Of a stretch of 64,000 nt of DNA, positions 40,687-50,232 are shown in pieces. The stretch is taken from the NCBI GenBank assembly GCA_963773465.1, contig CAVZBF010000004.1, forward strand, positions 1,674,001-1,738,000, in the 5' to 3' direction. The position numbers and the translations under genes are program-made. The stretch is from VBAS01 sp963773465. Lineage in GTDB: Bacteria > Bacteroidota > Bacteroidia > Chitinophagales > Chitinophagaceae. Each line of letters begins with the position of its first letter. The stretch's first letter is position 1. The notes beneath the pieces were generated by a model. It searched no databases. It was not told where the DNA came from and saw only the letters and a program-made list of their open reading frames with translations.

Positions 40687-41967
40687 ATGTCAGACATTGT
40701 AATCAGGACCGAAGGGCTGGGTAAAAAATATATAATCGGGCACCAGGCCACCCGTGGTTATAAAACTTTCCGGGAACAAATGCTGCAGCATGTTCATAAC
40801 TTTTATTCACGCACAAAAAAAATGATCAGTGGCCAGGAAGTTTTGGAAGGAGATGAGACCGAAGAGTTCTGGGCATTAAAGGATTTGAATTTTGAAGTAG
40901 AAAAAGGAGACAGGGTTGGCATCATTGGAAAAAATGGAGCAGGGAAAAGCACTTTATTAAAAGTGTTAAGCCGCATTACCGAGCCAACAACAGGTAAAGT
41001 TTTTATTAAAGGCCGTGTTGCAAGCTTGCTGGAAGTAGGTACTGGTTTTCATCCTGAACTTACAGGGCGTGAAAATATTTTTTTGAATGGCGCTATTATG
41101 GGTATGAGTCGTGCTGAAATAAAAAGAAAGTTCGATGAGATCGTTGATTTTTCAGGCGTGGAAAAATTTTTGGATACACCTGTAAAAAGATACAGCAGCG
41201 GCATGTATGTTCGATTGGCATTTTCAGTAGCTGCGCACCTGGAGCCTGAAATTCTTGTAGTGGATGAAGTGCTTGCGGTTGGTGATGCAGAATTTCAAAA
41301 AAAATGTTTGGGTAAAATGCAGGACGTAAGCAGCAGTGAAGGAAGAACTGTTTTATTTGTTAGTCATAACCTGATGGCATTATCGAGTCTTTGTAATAAA
41401 GGAATTTATTTAAGGAACGGGCAGGTTAGATCACAGGGAGAAATTGAAGATACACTTTCACATTATACAAGAGAAGGTTCGGAGTCGTTAACAACCGCAT
41501 GGAAAGGCAATGTTGGTGATGAGTATGTAAGAATTTACCTGACGAAAGTTTTTTGTGCAGATTCTCCTGATGGATTTTTTACGCATAAAGATATTGTCAT
41601 TGAAATCGAAGGTGAAGTATTGAAACCCGTTTACGGATTGATAATGGGCTTTTGGTTGTATTCACAATTCGATTATCAATTGGGGTATTCACTTTTCGAT
41701 GATACCGATCCTTCGGTTGATATTAAAACACAACAGCCGGGAAAATTTATAAGACGTTTTATTATTCCTGCCAATACATTGGCGCAGGGAAGTTATCGTG
41801 TGCAGTTTGATTTTGGCATTCATAACCTGAAGCTGATTGTACAGAATAAAGAATGTGATCTTGAATTTTCCGTAGAAAATATTGCAGGACTTGGACGTAA
41901 ATACCTGATCGATCAAAAAGGCTTCAGAAGTTTATTCAGGGCCGGCTGGTCGCAGGAAAAATTTTGA
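40687..41967 (+). CDS. wzt: Polysaccharide ABC transporter ATP-binding protein (Wzt-like)
   Basis: About 426 residues from ATG 40687. Walker A GIIGKNGAGKSTLLKVLSRI, signature YSSGMYVRLAFSVAAHLEPEILVVDEVLAVGD (Walker B), and VLFVSHNLMAL. The family-typical conserved start VRIEGLGKKY is present as TEGLGKKY. The roughly 170-residue C-terminal extension from about residue 255 is a Wzt-C-like carbohydrate-binding domain that would check the chain terminus. Partner of wzm at 36476. Confidence 0.92.
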   Translation: MSDIVIRTEGLGKKYIIGHQATRGYKTFREQMLQHVHNFYSRTKKMISGQEVLEGDETEEFWALKDLNFEVEKGDRVGIIGKNGAGKSTLLKVLSRITEPTTGKVFIKGRVASLLEVGTGFHPELTGRENIFLNGAIMGMSRAEIKRKFDEIVDFSGVEKFLDTPVKRYSSGMYVRLAFSVAAHLEPEILVVDEVLAVGDAEFQKKCLGKMQDVSSSEGRTVLFVSHNLMALSSLCNKGIYLRNGQVRSQGEIEDTLSHYTREGSESLTTAWKGNVGDEYVRIYLTKVFCADSPDGFFTHKDIVIEIEGEVLKPVYGLIMGFWLYSQFDYQLGYSLFDDTDPSVDIKTQQPGKFIRRFIIPANTLAQGSYRVQFDFGIHNLKLIVQNKECDLEFSVENIAGLGRKYLIDQKGFRSLFRAGWSQEKF

Positions 41968-41976
41968 TGATTATCG

Positions 41977-43155
41977 ATGAAGATAGGGTTGGTATTATCT
42001 GGTAACTTACGTAGTTACAGGAACACACTTTCATCTTTTAACAAGTTAAAAGAAACACTTCAGCAATCAGGGCAGGTTGATGTATTCTGTCATACATGGA
42101 ATATTGAAGAATCCGTTACTCCATCATGGTGGAAAGAAAATAAACCGGGTAATCCTCCGCCTGCTACAGTTTCCAAAAAACAGATTGAAGAATCATTTAG
42201 CCCGGCAGGATTTATCATTGAGCCATCGCGGCAGTTTGATGACAGTGGTTATAATTTTCCCTCTTCAGTTCCTTTCGCCGGCGTATTGTCAATGCTTCAT
42301 TCGCAGTATGAAGCCTATCGTTTGCTTGAAGAATATGAACAAAGCCAGCGTTTTCAATATGATGTTGTTTTAAAGAGCCGTTACGATTTACTTTACGAAG
42401 TGGCTGCGGACTTTAATAATCTTGTTAATGATAGTGCGACAAACGATGTTCTTTATATTCCATCCTCTAATCCATATGAATTAATAGGATCGGGCAGCGA
42501 TATTTTTGCAATCGGAAGCCGGCATTCAATTGAAAAATATTTTAGTTTTTGCAACAATTTTAAAGAGGCTGTTTCAAACTATGCAAGCAAAGGGTATCGT
42601 CAATTTCTGCCGGAATTATGTATGTCAGATTATCTTGAGACAACAGGTGTGAAGAAAAGAGAATTGGCAGGCCTGCGTTTGCATATTCTTCGAATGAATG
42701 GAGATAAGTTCCAGATAAACTCAGATAAAAATTTTTCCGATAATGGCCCGTTATGTTTTTTCCGGGGCACAATTGAGCTTAGCTCAAAAATCCTTCCTCC
42801 ACATTCAGTAATTATAAAAGAACATGCCGAATTTTTAGTAAAAAAGTATATGAGTTGGATAGATCCTGCTGCAGAAGATAAATTGCTCCAACGTTATGCG
42901 GATTTTTATAATGGCAAATGGATAGGCATGTCAACAATCAAAAGGCTGGCATCGCTGGGAAGAAATAATTCTGTTTTCAGTAAAAACGTAATGAAGAATT
43001 TTTTTGAAGAGACTATGCGCAATGCCCGCTATGGGGTAGTTAAAAAATCTTTTTTAGCCATAATTTTATCTTTAAGAGCGGGATATGGTTTTTTCTTTTC
43101 CAGGGTATTCATAAGTCATTTGAAAATGAAAAAGGTTAAACAAGTAAAACAGTGA
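41977..43155 (+). CDS. EPS-locus protein of unknown function, glycosyltransferase-like
   Basis: 392 residues beginning KIGLVLSGNLRSYRNTLSSFNKLK with VDVFCHTWN, an opening seen in putative glycan-processing proteins of O-antigen loci. A conserved-looking VVLKSRYDLLYE near residue 130 could bind a metal or nucleotide sugar. No membrane segment until a weak hydrophobic region near the C-terminus (FLAIILSLRAGYGFFFS). I do not recognise a named family with certainty. It starts 9 bases after wzt. Confidence 0.6.
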   Translation: MKIGLVLSGNLRSYRNTLSSFNKLKETLQQSGQVDVFCHTWNIEESVTPSWWKENKPGNPPPATVSKKQIEESFSPAGFIIEPSRQFDDSGYNFPSSVPFAGVLSMLHSQYEAYRLLEEYEQSQRFQYDVVLKSRYDLLYEVAADFNNLVNDSATNDVLYIPSSNPYELIGSGSDIFAIGSRHSIEKYFSFCNNFKEAVSNYASKGYRQFLPELCMSDYLETTGVKKRELAGLRLHILRMNGDKFQINSDKNFSDNGPLCFFRGTIELSSKILPPHSVIIKEHAEFLVKKYMSWIDPAAEDKLLQRYADFYNGKWIGMSTIKRLASLGRNNSVFSKNVMKNFFEETMRNARYGVVKKSFLAIILSLRAGYGFFFSRVFISHLKMKKVKQVKQ

Positions 43156-43222
43156 TCGGGATTTGAATAATAAATTCATGAGCCGTAAAAAGCTTTTTAT
43201 TAATAATCTTTAATACTATAAT

Positions 43223-43993
43223 ATGAAAGTGTTGATTCTTGCAGGAGGATTTGGAACAAGATTAAGCGAAGAAACGGGAATCGTTCCGAAGCCACTTGTT
43301 GAGATTGGCGGACGACCGATTATCTGGCATATTATGAAATCGTATAGTCATTATGGGTTTAATGACTTTGTTATTCTTTTAGGATATAAGGGTTATTATA
43401 TAAAAGAATTTTTCGCCAATTATTTCTTACATCAGAGTGATGTAACGTTTGATCTGGGTACGGGAAAAATGGATATTCACAGAAATGAAAGCGAACCCTG
43501 GAAAGTAACGTTGTTAGATACCGGCCTACATACTATGACAGGTGGCAGAATTAAACGTACGGCGGCCATTATAAATAATGAACCATTTATGCTAACCTAT
43601 GGAGATGGCGTTGCAGACCTGGATATCGGCGAACTGGTAAATTTTCATAAGAGCCATGGAAAGTTTATTACAATGACCAGTATTCAACCAGAAGGAAGAT
43701 TTGGTGCAATAGAAATTACGGGAGATAACATGGTTACCAGCTTTCGTGAAAAGCCCAAAGGCGACGGCTCCTGGATTAATGGCGGTTATTTTGTATGTCA
43801 GCCGCAGGTGCTGGATTATATCAGCGATGATAAAACGGTTTTTGAAAAAGAACCATTGGAAGCTCTCGCAGCGAAAAAACAATTAGTTACTTATAAGCAC
43901 AATGGGTTTTGGAAATGTATGGACACGTTGCGGGATAAAGTACAACTAAATGAAATGTGGGATAACAATAATGCAAAATGGAAAGTGTGGTAA
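43223..43993 (+). CDS. rfbF: Glucose-1-phosphate cytidylyltransferase
   Basis: Makes CDP-glucose. 256 residues. KVLILAGGFGTRLSEETGIVPKPLVEIGGRPIIWHIMKSYSHYG and FMLTYGDGVADLDI, GRFGAIEI, EKPKGDGSWINGGYFV, FWKCMDTLRDK are all typical of RfbF/DdhA. Starts the CDP-sugar block rfbF-rfbG-epimerase-reductase. A 67-base gap precedes it. Confidence 0.95.
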   Translation: MKVLILAGGFGTRLSEETGIVPKPLVEIGGRPIIWHIMKSYSHYGFNDFVILLGYKGYYIKEFFANYFLHQSDVTFDLGTGKMDIHRNESEPWKVTLLDTGLHTMTGGRIKRTAAIINNEPFMLTYGDGVADLDIGELVNFHKSHGKFITMTSIQPEGRFGAIEITGDNMVTSFREKPKGDGSWINGGYFVCQPQVLDYISDDKTVFEKEPLEALAAKKQLVTYKHNGFWKCMDTLRDKVQLNEMWDNNNAKWKVW

Positions 43994-44017
43994 TTATTAA
44001 TTCTGAAAACAAGCCAA

Positions 44018-45121
44018 ATGATGTTCAATGATGTTTATCGCGATAAAGTTATTTTGATTACAGGCAACACGGGCTTTAAAGGAAGCTGGCTTACAACATG
44101 GTTATTGAAACTTGGAGCAAAAGTTATTGGGCTTAGCGACAGGATACCTACTACACCAAGCATGTACGAAACGTTGAAACTGGGCGATAAAATAAATCAT
44201 CATGAAATAAACGTTGCAGATGTTCAAAAAGTAAAGGAGCTGATTGAAAAAACAAAACCTGACTTTGTATTTCACCTCGCTGCACAGGCGATCGTGGCTG
44301 CCAGTTACCGGGATCCGTTGGAAACTTTTCAAACAAATGTATTGGGTACTGCCAACCTGCTGGAAGCTTTACGCATCACAAATCATAATTGTATTGCCGT
44401 CTTAATAACAAGTGATAAATGTTATGAGAATGTCGAATGGACATGGGGCTATCGTGAGAATGACCGGTTAGGCGGTAAAGATCCCTATAGTGCAAGTAAG
44501 GCAGGAGCGGAACTTGTTATTCATAGTTATTATCATTCTTTTCTCAATAATAATTCTGCAATACGATTAGCCAGTACCAGGGCCGGTAATGTTATTGGTG
44601 GTGGTGATTGGGCTGCGAACAGGATCATTCCTGATTGTGTAAGGGCATGGGCAAATGATAAACCAGTGGTGATAAGGAGGCCGTCTTCAACCAGGCCATG
44701 GCAACATGTACTTGAACCGTTAAGCGGCTACCTTACTACCGGGCAGCTTTTATTTGAAGATCCAAAACTTTCTGGTGAGTCATTTAATTTCGGACCTTCT
44801 TCTGATCAAACATTCACTGTATTGCAAATAATTGAAGCGATTGCTAACAAATGGTCTTTTAAAAAAGATCATCAACATGTTATTGTGGAAGATGAGCCGG
44901 GTTTTCATGAATCGGGATTATTAAAATTAAATTGTGACAAGGCCTTGCATCAACTGAAATGGAAACCAGTATTAAGTTTTAACGAAGCGGCAGATTATAC
45001 CGCGTTGTGGTATGACAAATTTTATCATTCCCCCGGCAGCGATTTATATGAGTTTACATACTCACAAATCGATAGCTATACCGCAGCTGCAAAAAAAATA
45101 AAATTAGAATGGACTCATTGA
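44018..45121 (+). CDS. rfbG: CDP-glucose 4,6-dehydratase
   Basis: Makes CDP-4-keto-6-deoxyglucose. 367 residues. VILITGNTGFKGSWLTTWLLKLGAKVIGLSD is the RfbG signature; FHLAAQAIVAASYRDPLETF, ITSDKCYENVEW, YSASKAGAELV (Tyr-Lys), TRAGNVIGGGDWAANRIIPD follow. Its end overlaps the next gene by 13 bases. No RfbH-type 3-dehydratase follows. Confidence 0.95.
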   Translation: MMFNDVYRDKVILITGNTGFKGSWLTTWLLKLGAKVIGLSDRIPTTPSMYETLKLGDKINHHEINVADVQKVKELIEKTKPDFVFHLAAQAIVAASYRDPLETFQTNVLGTANLLEALRITNHNCIAVLITSDKCYENVEWTWGYRENDRLGGKDPYSASKAGAELVIHSYYHSFLNNNSAIRLASTRAGNVIGGGDWAANRIIPDCVRAWANDKPVVIRRPSSTRPWQHVLEPLSGYLTTGQLLFEDPKLSGESFNFGPSSDQTFTVLQIIEAIANKWSFKKDHQHVIVEDEPGFHESGLLKLNCDKALHQLKWKPVLSFNEAADYTALWYDKFYHSPGSDLYEFTYSQIDSYTAAAKKIKLEWTH

Positions 45122-45558
45122 TAGCAGGTGTTTCATTAACGGAGCTTAAAATAATTCCCGGTGAAAATGGAAATGTGCTTCATGGGCTTAAGGTAAGCGA
45201 CCCGTCTTTTGCCGGCTTTGGTGAAGCCTATTTTAGCACTATAGTAAAAGATAAAATAAAAGGATGGAAGTGTCACCTGAGAATGACTCTAAATCTTGTC
45301 GTTCCGGTTGGGAGTATACGCTTTGTAATATATGATGACCGGCCCGAAAGCCAAACGCATAAAAAATTCAATGAATTCTACCTCGGCCCCGCTGCTCAAT
45401 ATAGTCGTCTGACAGTATCTCCAAATCTTTGGATGGCTTTCCAGGGTGTTGGTGCCGATCTCAATTTACTAATGAATCTTGCAAGCATACCTCATGATCC
45501 AGCCGAGGTTAAACAACTTCCGCTTTCAAACGATCATATACCAAATTATAACTGGTAA
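45109..45558 (+). CDS. RmlC-like (dTDP-4-dehydrorhamnose 3,5-epimerase family) cupin
   Basis: 149 residues, shorter than RmlC (about 180) but with cupin-type blocks: GENGNVLHGLKVSDPSFAGFGEAYFSTI, GWKCHLRMTLNLVVPVGSIRFVIYDDRPES, and the late PNLWMAFQGVG. The family epimerises 4-keto-6-deoxy sugars. Its place between rfbG and a reductase implies a CDP-4-keto-6-deoxyglucose substrate (inference). Confidence 0.78.
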   Translation: MDSLIAGVSLTELKIIPGENGNVLHGLKVSDPSFAGFGEAYFSTIVKDKIKGWKCHLRMTLNLVVPVGSIRFVIYDDRPESQTHKKFNEFYLGPAAQYSRLTVSPNLWMAFQGVGADLNLLMNLASIPHDPAEVKQLPLSNDHIPNYNW

Positions 45559-46499
45559 TGCGATTACTTATCACAGGCGGTCTCGGTAATTTAGGTTCCT
45601 GGCTTACGGAATTTTTTGTTGAAAAAAAATTTGAGGTCACTACGTTTAGTATGAAGCCTCGTGAGGTGCTCAATGATTTATCTTTTGAAAAAATCTATGG
45701 TGATATTGCAAATGAGAATGATGTTGATAAACTCATCAAGGAAAGGAATTGGGATGTAATTATTCATCTTGCCAGTATAAATGAAGGTAATGCGCCGGGC
45801 TATGCAAAAAAAGCACTTGATATAAATGCGTGGGGTACCCGGAATTTATTGCAAGCCTTAGTTAACAATGGGAAAACTGCAACACATTTAATTTATTTTT
45901 CCACTTTTCATGTTTATGGTATTAATGCAGGAGATATTGTTGAAGATACAACGCAGCCGCAACCAAAAAATGATTACGGTACAACACATCTGTTCGCGGA
46001 ATATTATATCAGGCAGTTTCATTCATCTCATAAAATCCCATTTACTATTTTCCGGCTCACAAACAGCTACGGATGCCCAAAGGAGATGACCAGCAGTAAA
46101 TGGTATCTTGTATTAAACGATTTGGCCAGGAGCGCAGTCGAAACTAAATTGATCAAATTGAACAGCAATGGGCGGCCTATGCGTGATTTCATTTGGATGG
46201 GTGATGTTTGTAATATAGTAGATAAATTTATTACCAAAGGCCCGGCTAATGACGTGTTTAATTTAGGAATGGGCAGAAGCATCAGCATGATGGACGTGGC
46301 AGAAATAGTTCAACAAGCATGGCTTGAATATTTTTCGGAACCAATACCTATTCAAGTTAATACCGCCGACACTACAGCCTATGATACATCGTTGAAGGTT
46401 TCAGTTGACAAATTAAAAAACCTGGTTGGCTTTTCGCCGACAGATAAAATACTTGACGAGGCCAAATCCATATTCCGATTATTGACGAATAAGAATTGA
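45558..46499 (+). CDS. NAD(P)-dependent 4-ketosugar reductase/epimerase (SDR)
   Basis: 313 residues. RLLITGGLGNLGSWLTEFF (nucleotide motif), IHLASINEGNAPGYAKKALDINAWGTRNLL, YFSTFHVYGINAGD, and Tyr-Lys position occupied by YGTTHLFAEYY with His where Lys is usual, worth noting. Overlaps the epimerase stop by one base. Likely reduces the CDP-4-keto sugar. Confidence 0.8.
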   Translation: MRLLITGGLGNLGSWLTEFFVEKKFEVTTFSMKPREVLNDLSFEKIYGDIANENDVDKLIKERNWDVIIHLASINEGNAPGYAKKALDINAWGTRNLLQALVNNGKTATHLIYFSTFHVYGINAGDIVEDTTQPQPKNDYGTTHLFAEYYIRQFHSSHKIPFTIFRLTNSYGCPKEMTSSKWYLVLNDLARSAVETKLIKLNSNGRPMRDFIWMGDVCNIVDKFITKGPANDVFNLGMGRSISMMDVAEIVQQAWLEYFSEPIPIQVNTADTTAYDTSLKVSVDKLKNLVGFSPTDKILDEAKSIFRLLTNKN

Positions 46500-46503
46500 T
46501 ACT

Positions 46504-47439
46504 ATGAAAGCTTTTGACATTCCTGTTCTTTTGATAACCTATAAAAGGCTTGAAACTACCGAAAGAGTTCTTGACAGAATTGCACAGGTAAAACCTTTGA
46601 AATTATACATTGCCAGTAATGCACCAAATCCTTCAAATGTCAGTGATGAAGCAAAGGTGCTCCAGGTTAGAAACATGATAGATAAAAAAGTTAGTGAGTG
46701 GCCATGCGAGGTGCATAAATTATACAGGACAGAACATCTCAATGCAGGAGAATCAATTTCATCAGCCATCACCTGGTTTTTCGAACATGCAGAGGAAGGA
46801 ATTATTTTAGAAGATGATATTGTTCCATCTCAAAGCTTTTTTGAATTTGCAAAAGAACTGCTGCGTCTTTACCGGAATGATACTTCTGTATGGCATATTG
46901 GGGGCAATAGTTATAACCCTTATGAGATGGGATCTGGTTATTATTTTTCAGCATACCCGCATATATGGGGTTGGGCAACATGGCGCCGCGCCTGGAATAA
47001 TTACCGCTTTGAGATAGATGATATCGATACCGGAAAACTCTTTGCAAACATTCGTGAATTATTTCTTACAGAGTCAGAAAAAAAATACTGGATTGATTTT
47101 TATAATGAATATTCCAATAAGAAGATCAAAAACACATGGGATTATCAGTGGACCTACCGGATGTGGTATAATAAAGGACTTGCCATTTTACCCAAACATA
47201 ATTTAATAACCAATATTGGCTTTGACGAGACAGCTACGCATACGATAGATAAAGCTTCATGGCTTGCTGATCTGACGGCTCATGAAATTGATATTCCAAA
47301 GCAGAAGGAACCAATAAGGCAAAATAAAAAGGCCGATCTTTTTACATCAAGAAAAGTATTTTACATAAGGTCCGCAGGAAGAAAAATTTTGAGCGACATA
47401 AAAAGATTGCTATCCGGCACAGGCAAAGCAAAAAATTAA
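46504..47439 (+). CDS. Glycosyltransferase (GT-A, GT2-like)
   Basis: 311 residues. PVLLITYKRLETTERVLDRI opens a GT-A fold; EEGIILEDDIVPSQSFFEF provides the acidic metal motif EDD; SAYPHIWGWATWRRAWNNY is typical of a subgroup often annotated as sugar transferase or hemolytic-protein-like. Adds a sugar to the repeat unit. Starts 4 bases after the reductase. Confidence 0.82.
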   Translation: MKAFDIPVLLITYKRLETTERVLDRIAQVKPLKLYIASNAPNPSNVSDEAKVLQVRNMIDKKVSEWPCEVHKLYRTEHLNAGESISSAITWFFEHAEEGIILEDDIVPSQSFFEFAKELLRLYRNDTSVWHIGGNSYNPYEMGSGYYFSAYPHIWGWATWRRAWNNYRFEIDDIDTGKLFANIRELFLTESEKKYWIDFYNEYSNKKIKNTWDYQWTYRMWYNKGLAILPKHNLITNIGFDETATHTIDKASWLADLTAHEIDIPKQKEPIRQNKKADLFTSRKVFYIRSAGRKILSDIKRLLSGTGKAKN

Positions 47440-47457
47440 TTAAACTATTCCTATAAG

Positions 47458-48171
47458 ATGAAAGCAACTCCAATAGTTTGGGATGAGAAGCTGGTGATCA
47501 AATTCTGGGATTATTATTCTCAATATCCTGAATTGTATTTTACCTACCAGTTTGGAGCCAATATTGTTAATGTTTTATCGCAGTATGTAAAACCCGGTGG
47601 TGCAATACTTGATTATGGATGTGGCACAGGATTTATTATAAAACATTTTGTCAGCAAAGGGTTTGAAACTTATGGAGCCGACACTTCATCGCAATCTGTT
47701 GAGTTTGTAAATAAGCAGTATAAAGGCGAACCAAATTTCAAAGGGGCCTATTTGTTAGATGATCTTTTTAAACTTAACAAAAAATTCGATGTGATCTTTG
47801 TTGTCGAAGTCATCGAGCATCTTACTGATGAGTTTCTGGTTCCGCTTGTTGAAAATGTAAAGAGACTGGGTACTGCCGGCAGTAAAATAATTTTTACGAC
47901 TCCTAATAATGAGCGACTCGATGAATCCGTGGTGTATTGTCCTGTATGCGAGCATACATTTCACCGCTGGCAGCATGTACGAAGCTGGAACATTCAATCG
48001 CTCACTTCATTTATGGAAAAACATGGTTTAAAAGTAGATAATTGTTTTGCTACCGATTTTTCAAGTACTCCGCCGGATGGTATGCTGAAAAAAATGAAAC
48101 ACTCAGCCCGCAATTTCTTCTATTCAACTTCACAGCCGCATCTTGTGGCCATTTGCAGCATCAGGAATTAA
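47458..48171 (+). CDS. Class I SAM methyltransferase
   Basis: 237 residues. SAM motif I ILDYGCGTGFIIKHF, then YGADTSSQSVEFVNKQ, FVVEVIEHLTDEFLVPL and IIFTTPN. A Cys pair CPVCEHTFHRWQH lies in the C-terminal part. Predicted to methylate a sugar or lipid-linked intermediate; target unknown. Confidence 0.82.
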   Translation: MKATPIVWDEKLVIKFWDYYSQYPELYFTYQFGANIVNVLSQYVKPGGAILDYGCGTGFIIKHFVSKGFETYGADTSSQSVEFVNKQYKGEPNFKGAYLLDDLFKLNKKFDVIFVVEVIEHLTDEFLVPLVENVKRLGTAGSKIIFTTPNNERLDESVVYCPVCEHTFHRWQHVRSWNIQSLTSFMEKHGLKVDNCFATDFSSTPPDGMLKKMKHSARNFFYSTSQPHLVAICSIRN

Positions 48172-48201
48172 AAAATAATTTTTTTAAAAGGGATCTTATA
48201 A

Positions 48202-49218
48202 ATGAAAGTTCTGGTAACAGGTTGTGCAGGGTTCATCGGTTTTAATATCGCCAGGAAACTGGTGGATGGAAAACACGAAGTTTTTGGGATTGATTGCATG
48301 AACGACTATTATGACATCAATCTTAAAAAGGCAAGACTGCAGGAATTAGGGATAAAAAAAGAGGATGCGGAAAAAGAAGGCAAAGAAGCGCAGGGTAATA
48401 AACATTCGAATTTTTGGTTTACAAATCTTGATCTCACGGATGAACAAAGCTTGAAAGATTTTTTTTCTCACCATCAATTTGATGCAGTCTGTAACCTGGC
48501 TGCACAGGCCGGGGTGCGGTATAGTATCGTCAATCCTGCTGTATATGTGGACAATAATATCCGTGGTTTTTTTAACCTGCTTGATTGTGTTGCGCATAAT
48601 AAAGTAAAGCTGTTTGTATATGCAAGCAGCTCGAGTGTATATGGAAATTCGAAAGAAATGCCTTTTCGCATTCAATCGGAAACAAGTAAGCCGGTCAGTT
48701 TTTATGCCGCTACAAAAAAGGCAAACGAATTGATGGCATATACCTACAGCGAGCTGTATAAATTAAAAACGATAGGGATAAGACTATTCACGGTGTATGG
48801 GCCATGGGGAAGACCGGACATGGCCTATTTTGATTTTACAAATAAGATTTTAAAAGACGAACCGATCACATTGTATAATCATGGGCAACTACAGCGTGAC
48901 TTTACTTATATAGATGATATTGTCAACGGGTTTGTAAAAATTATTGAAAGCCGTGGAAACTTTACCGAAGAGAATTATAAAATTTATAACCTTGGAAACC
49001 ATGATCCCGTTACTTTAGAGCGGTTTGTAAATGCAATTGAAACGGCAATCGGAAAGAAAGCGATGATCAATTACCTGCCGATGCAACAAGGCGACGTGGA
49101 AAGCACTTATGCAGATATTTCTGAAAGCACTAAAGATTTTCAGTTTGTACCATCAACTTCCATTGAAGACGGTATAAAGAAATTTGTTGATTGGTACAGG
49201 GACTATTATAAAGCCTAA
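48202..49218 (+). CDS. UDP-glucuronate 4-epimerase-like SDR
   Basis: 338 residues. VLVTGCAGFIGFNIARKLVDGKHEVFGIDCMNDYYDINLKKARL with the longer insert of UDP-glucuronate epimerases, NLAAQAGVRYSIVNP (AGVRYS is diagnostic), YASSSSVYGNSKEMPF, YAATKKANELM (Tyr-Lys), FTVYGPWGRPDMAYFDFTNKI. Would give UDP-galacturonate. Confidence 0.9.
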   Translation: MKVLVTGCAGFIGFNIARKLVDGKHEVFGIDCMNDYYDINLKKARLQELGIKKEDAEKEGKEAQGNKHSNFWFTNLDLTDEQSLKDFFSHHQFDAVCNLAAQAGVRYSIVNPAVYVDNNIRGFFNLLDCVAHNKVKLFVYASSSSVYGNSKEMPFRIQSETSKPVSFYAATKKANELMAYTYSELYKLKTIGIRLFTVYGPWGRPDMAYFDFTNKILKDEPITLYNHGQLQRDFTYIDDIVNGFVKIIESRGNFTEENYKIYNLGNHDPVTLERFVNAIETAIGKKAMINYLPMQQGDVESTYADISESTKDFQFVPSTSIEDGIKKFVDWYRDYYKA

Positions 49219-49220
49219 CT

Positions 49221-50228
49221 ATGAAACTATCGCATTATAAACGTTTTTTTGAGGATAGGTATCGGCTTGAGATCATCGAATCAAACCTGGATCCCAATAA
49301 TGCTTATGATAAGATCATCAAACAAGGGAAGCTTATCGATCATAAAACTGGAAAAGAATTCAAAATTGTAAATGGTATTCCCCGGTTTCTCGATTCCGAT
49401 AAAAATTACTCTGATAATTTTGGGTTGCAATGGAACAAATTTAAAAAAACACAATTTGATAGTTATACCGGGCTTCCTTTATCAGGAAAAAGATTTTGGG
49501 AAAATACAAAATGGACGAAAGAAGAATTGAAAGGAAAGGTAATACTCGAAGCAGGTTGCGGCGCCGGACGCTTTACTGAAATACTTATTTCAACAGGAGC
49601 TACCATTATAAGTTTTGATCTTTCAAATGCCGTTGAGGCCAATTATGAAAATAATAATAGCAAAGGTGACCTGTTGATCTTCCAGGGAGATATTTACAAT
49701 ATTCCTTTTCCTGATGATTATTTTGATTATGTTTTTTGTTATGGAGTGTTACAACACACTCCCGATCCGGATGAATCATACAGGCAAATTTTTAATAAGC
49801 TAAAGCCGGGCGGTAAGATCTCCATCGATTACTATCTGAAATTTTCTTCATCCACTCCGTGGTCAACACCTAAATATTTTTGGCGACCGGTGGCAAAAAA
49901 AATGGCACCACAAAAATTACTTAACATCATTAAGTTTTACATACCAATTTGGCTGCCCGTGGATACACTTATTAGAAAAATTCCACGCTTTGGTGATAGG
50001 ATACTTGCGTTTATGCGGATACCATGCTGGAATTATCTTGATATGGGTTTGAATTATTCCCAGCGAAAGCAATGGGCCATACTTGATACGTTCGATGCAT
50101 TGGCACCGGCCTATGATTTTCCAAAAACGTTAGATGAGGTAAGCAAAATGATCCACAACGATCGGAATGATAAGACAGAAGTTTTCTATGGCAGCAATGG
50201 CGTTGTTGCCAATGTTATAAAGAAATAA
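49221..50228 (+). CDS. SAM methyltransferase with Trm112-like N-terminus
   Basis: 335 residues. The first 60 residues (GKLIDHKTGKEFKIVNGIPRFLDSDKNYSDNFGLQW) resemble the small zinc-ribbon-like Trm112 domain but without Cys. SAM motif I VILEAGCGAGRFTEIL, then FCYGVLQHTPDPDESYRQIFNKLKPGGKISID. The C-terminal 120 residues are family-specific. Starts 3 bases after the epimerase gene and ends 5 bases before asnB. Confidence 0.83.
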   Translation: MKLSHYKRFFEDRYRLEIIESNLDPNNAYDKIIKQGKLIDHKTGKEFKIVNGIPRFLDSDKNYSDNFGLQWNKFKKTQFDSYTGLPLSGKRFWENTKWTKEELKGKVILEAGCGAGRFTEILISTGATIISFDLSNAVEANYENNNSKGDLLIFQGDIYNIPFPDDYFDYVFCYGVLQHTPDPDESYRQIFNKLKPGGKISIDYYLKFSSSTPWSTPKYFWRPVAKKMAPQKLLNIIKFYIPIWLPVDTLIRKIPRFGDRILAFMRIPCWNYLDMGLNYSQRKQWAILDTFDALAPAYDFPKTLDEVSKMIHNDRNDKTEVFYGSNGVVANVIKK

Positions 50229-50232
50229 AAAT

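Noticed and set aside
44018..46499. Abequose/paratose/tyvelose pathway
   Set aside because: RfbH, the 3-dehydratase essential for 3,6-dideoxyhexoses, is absent.
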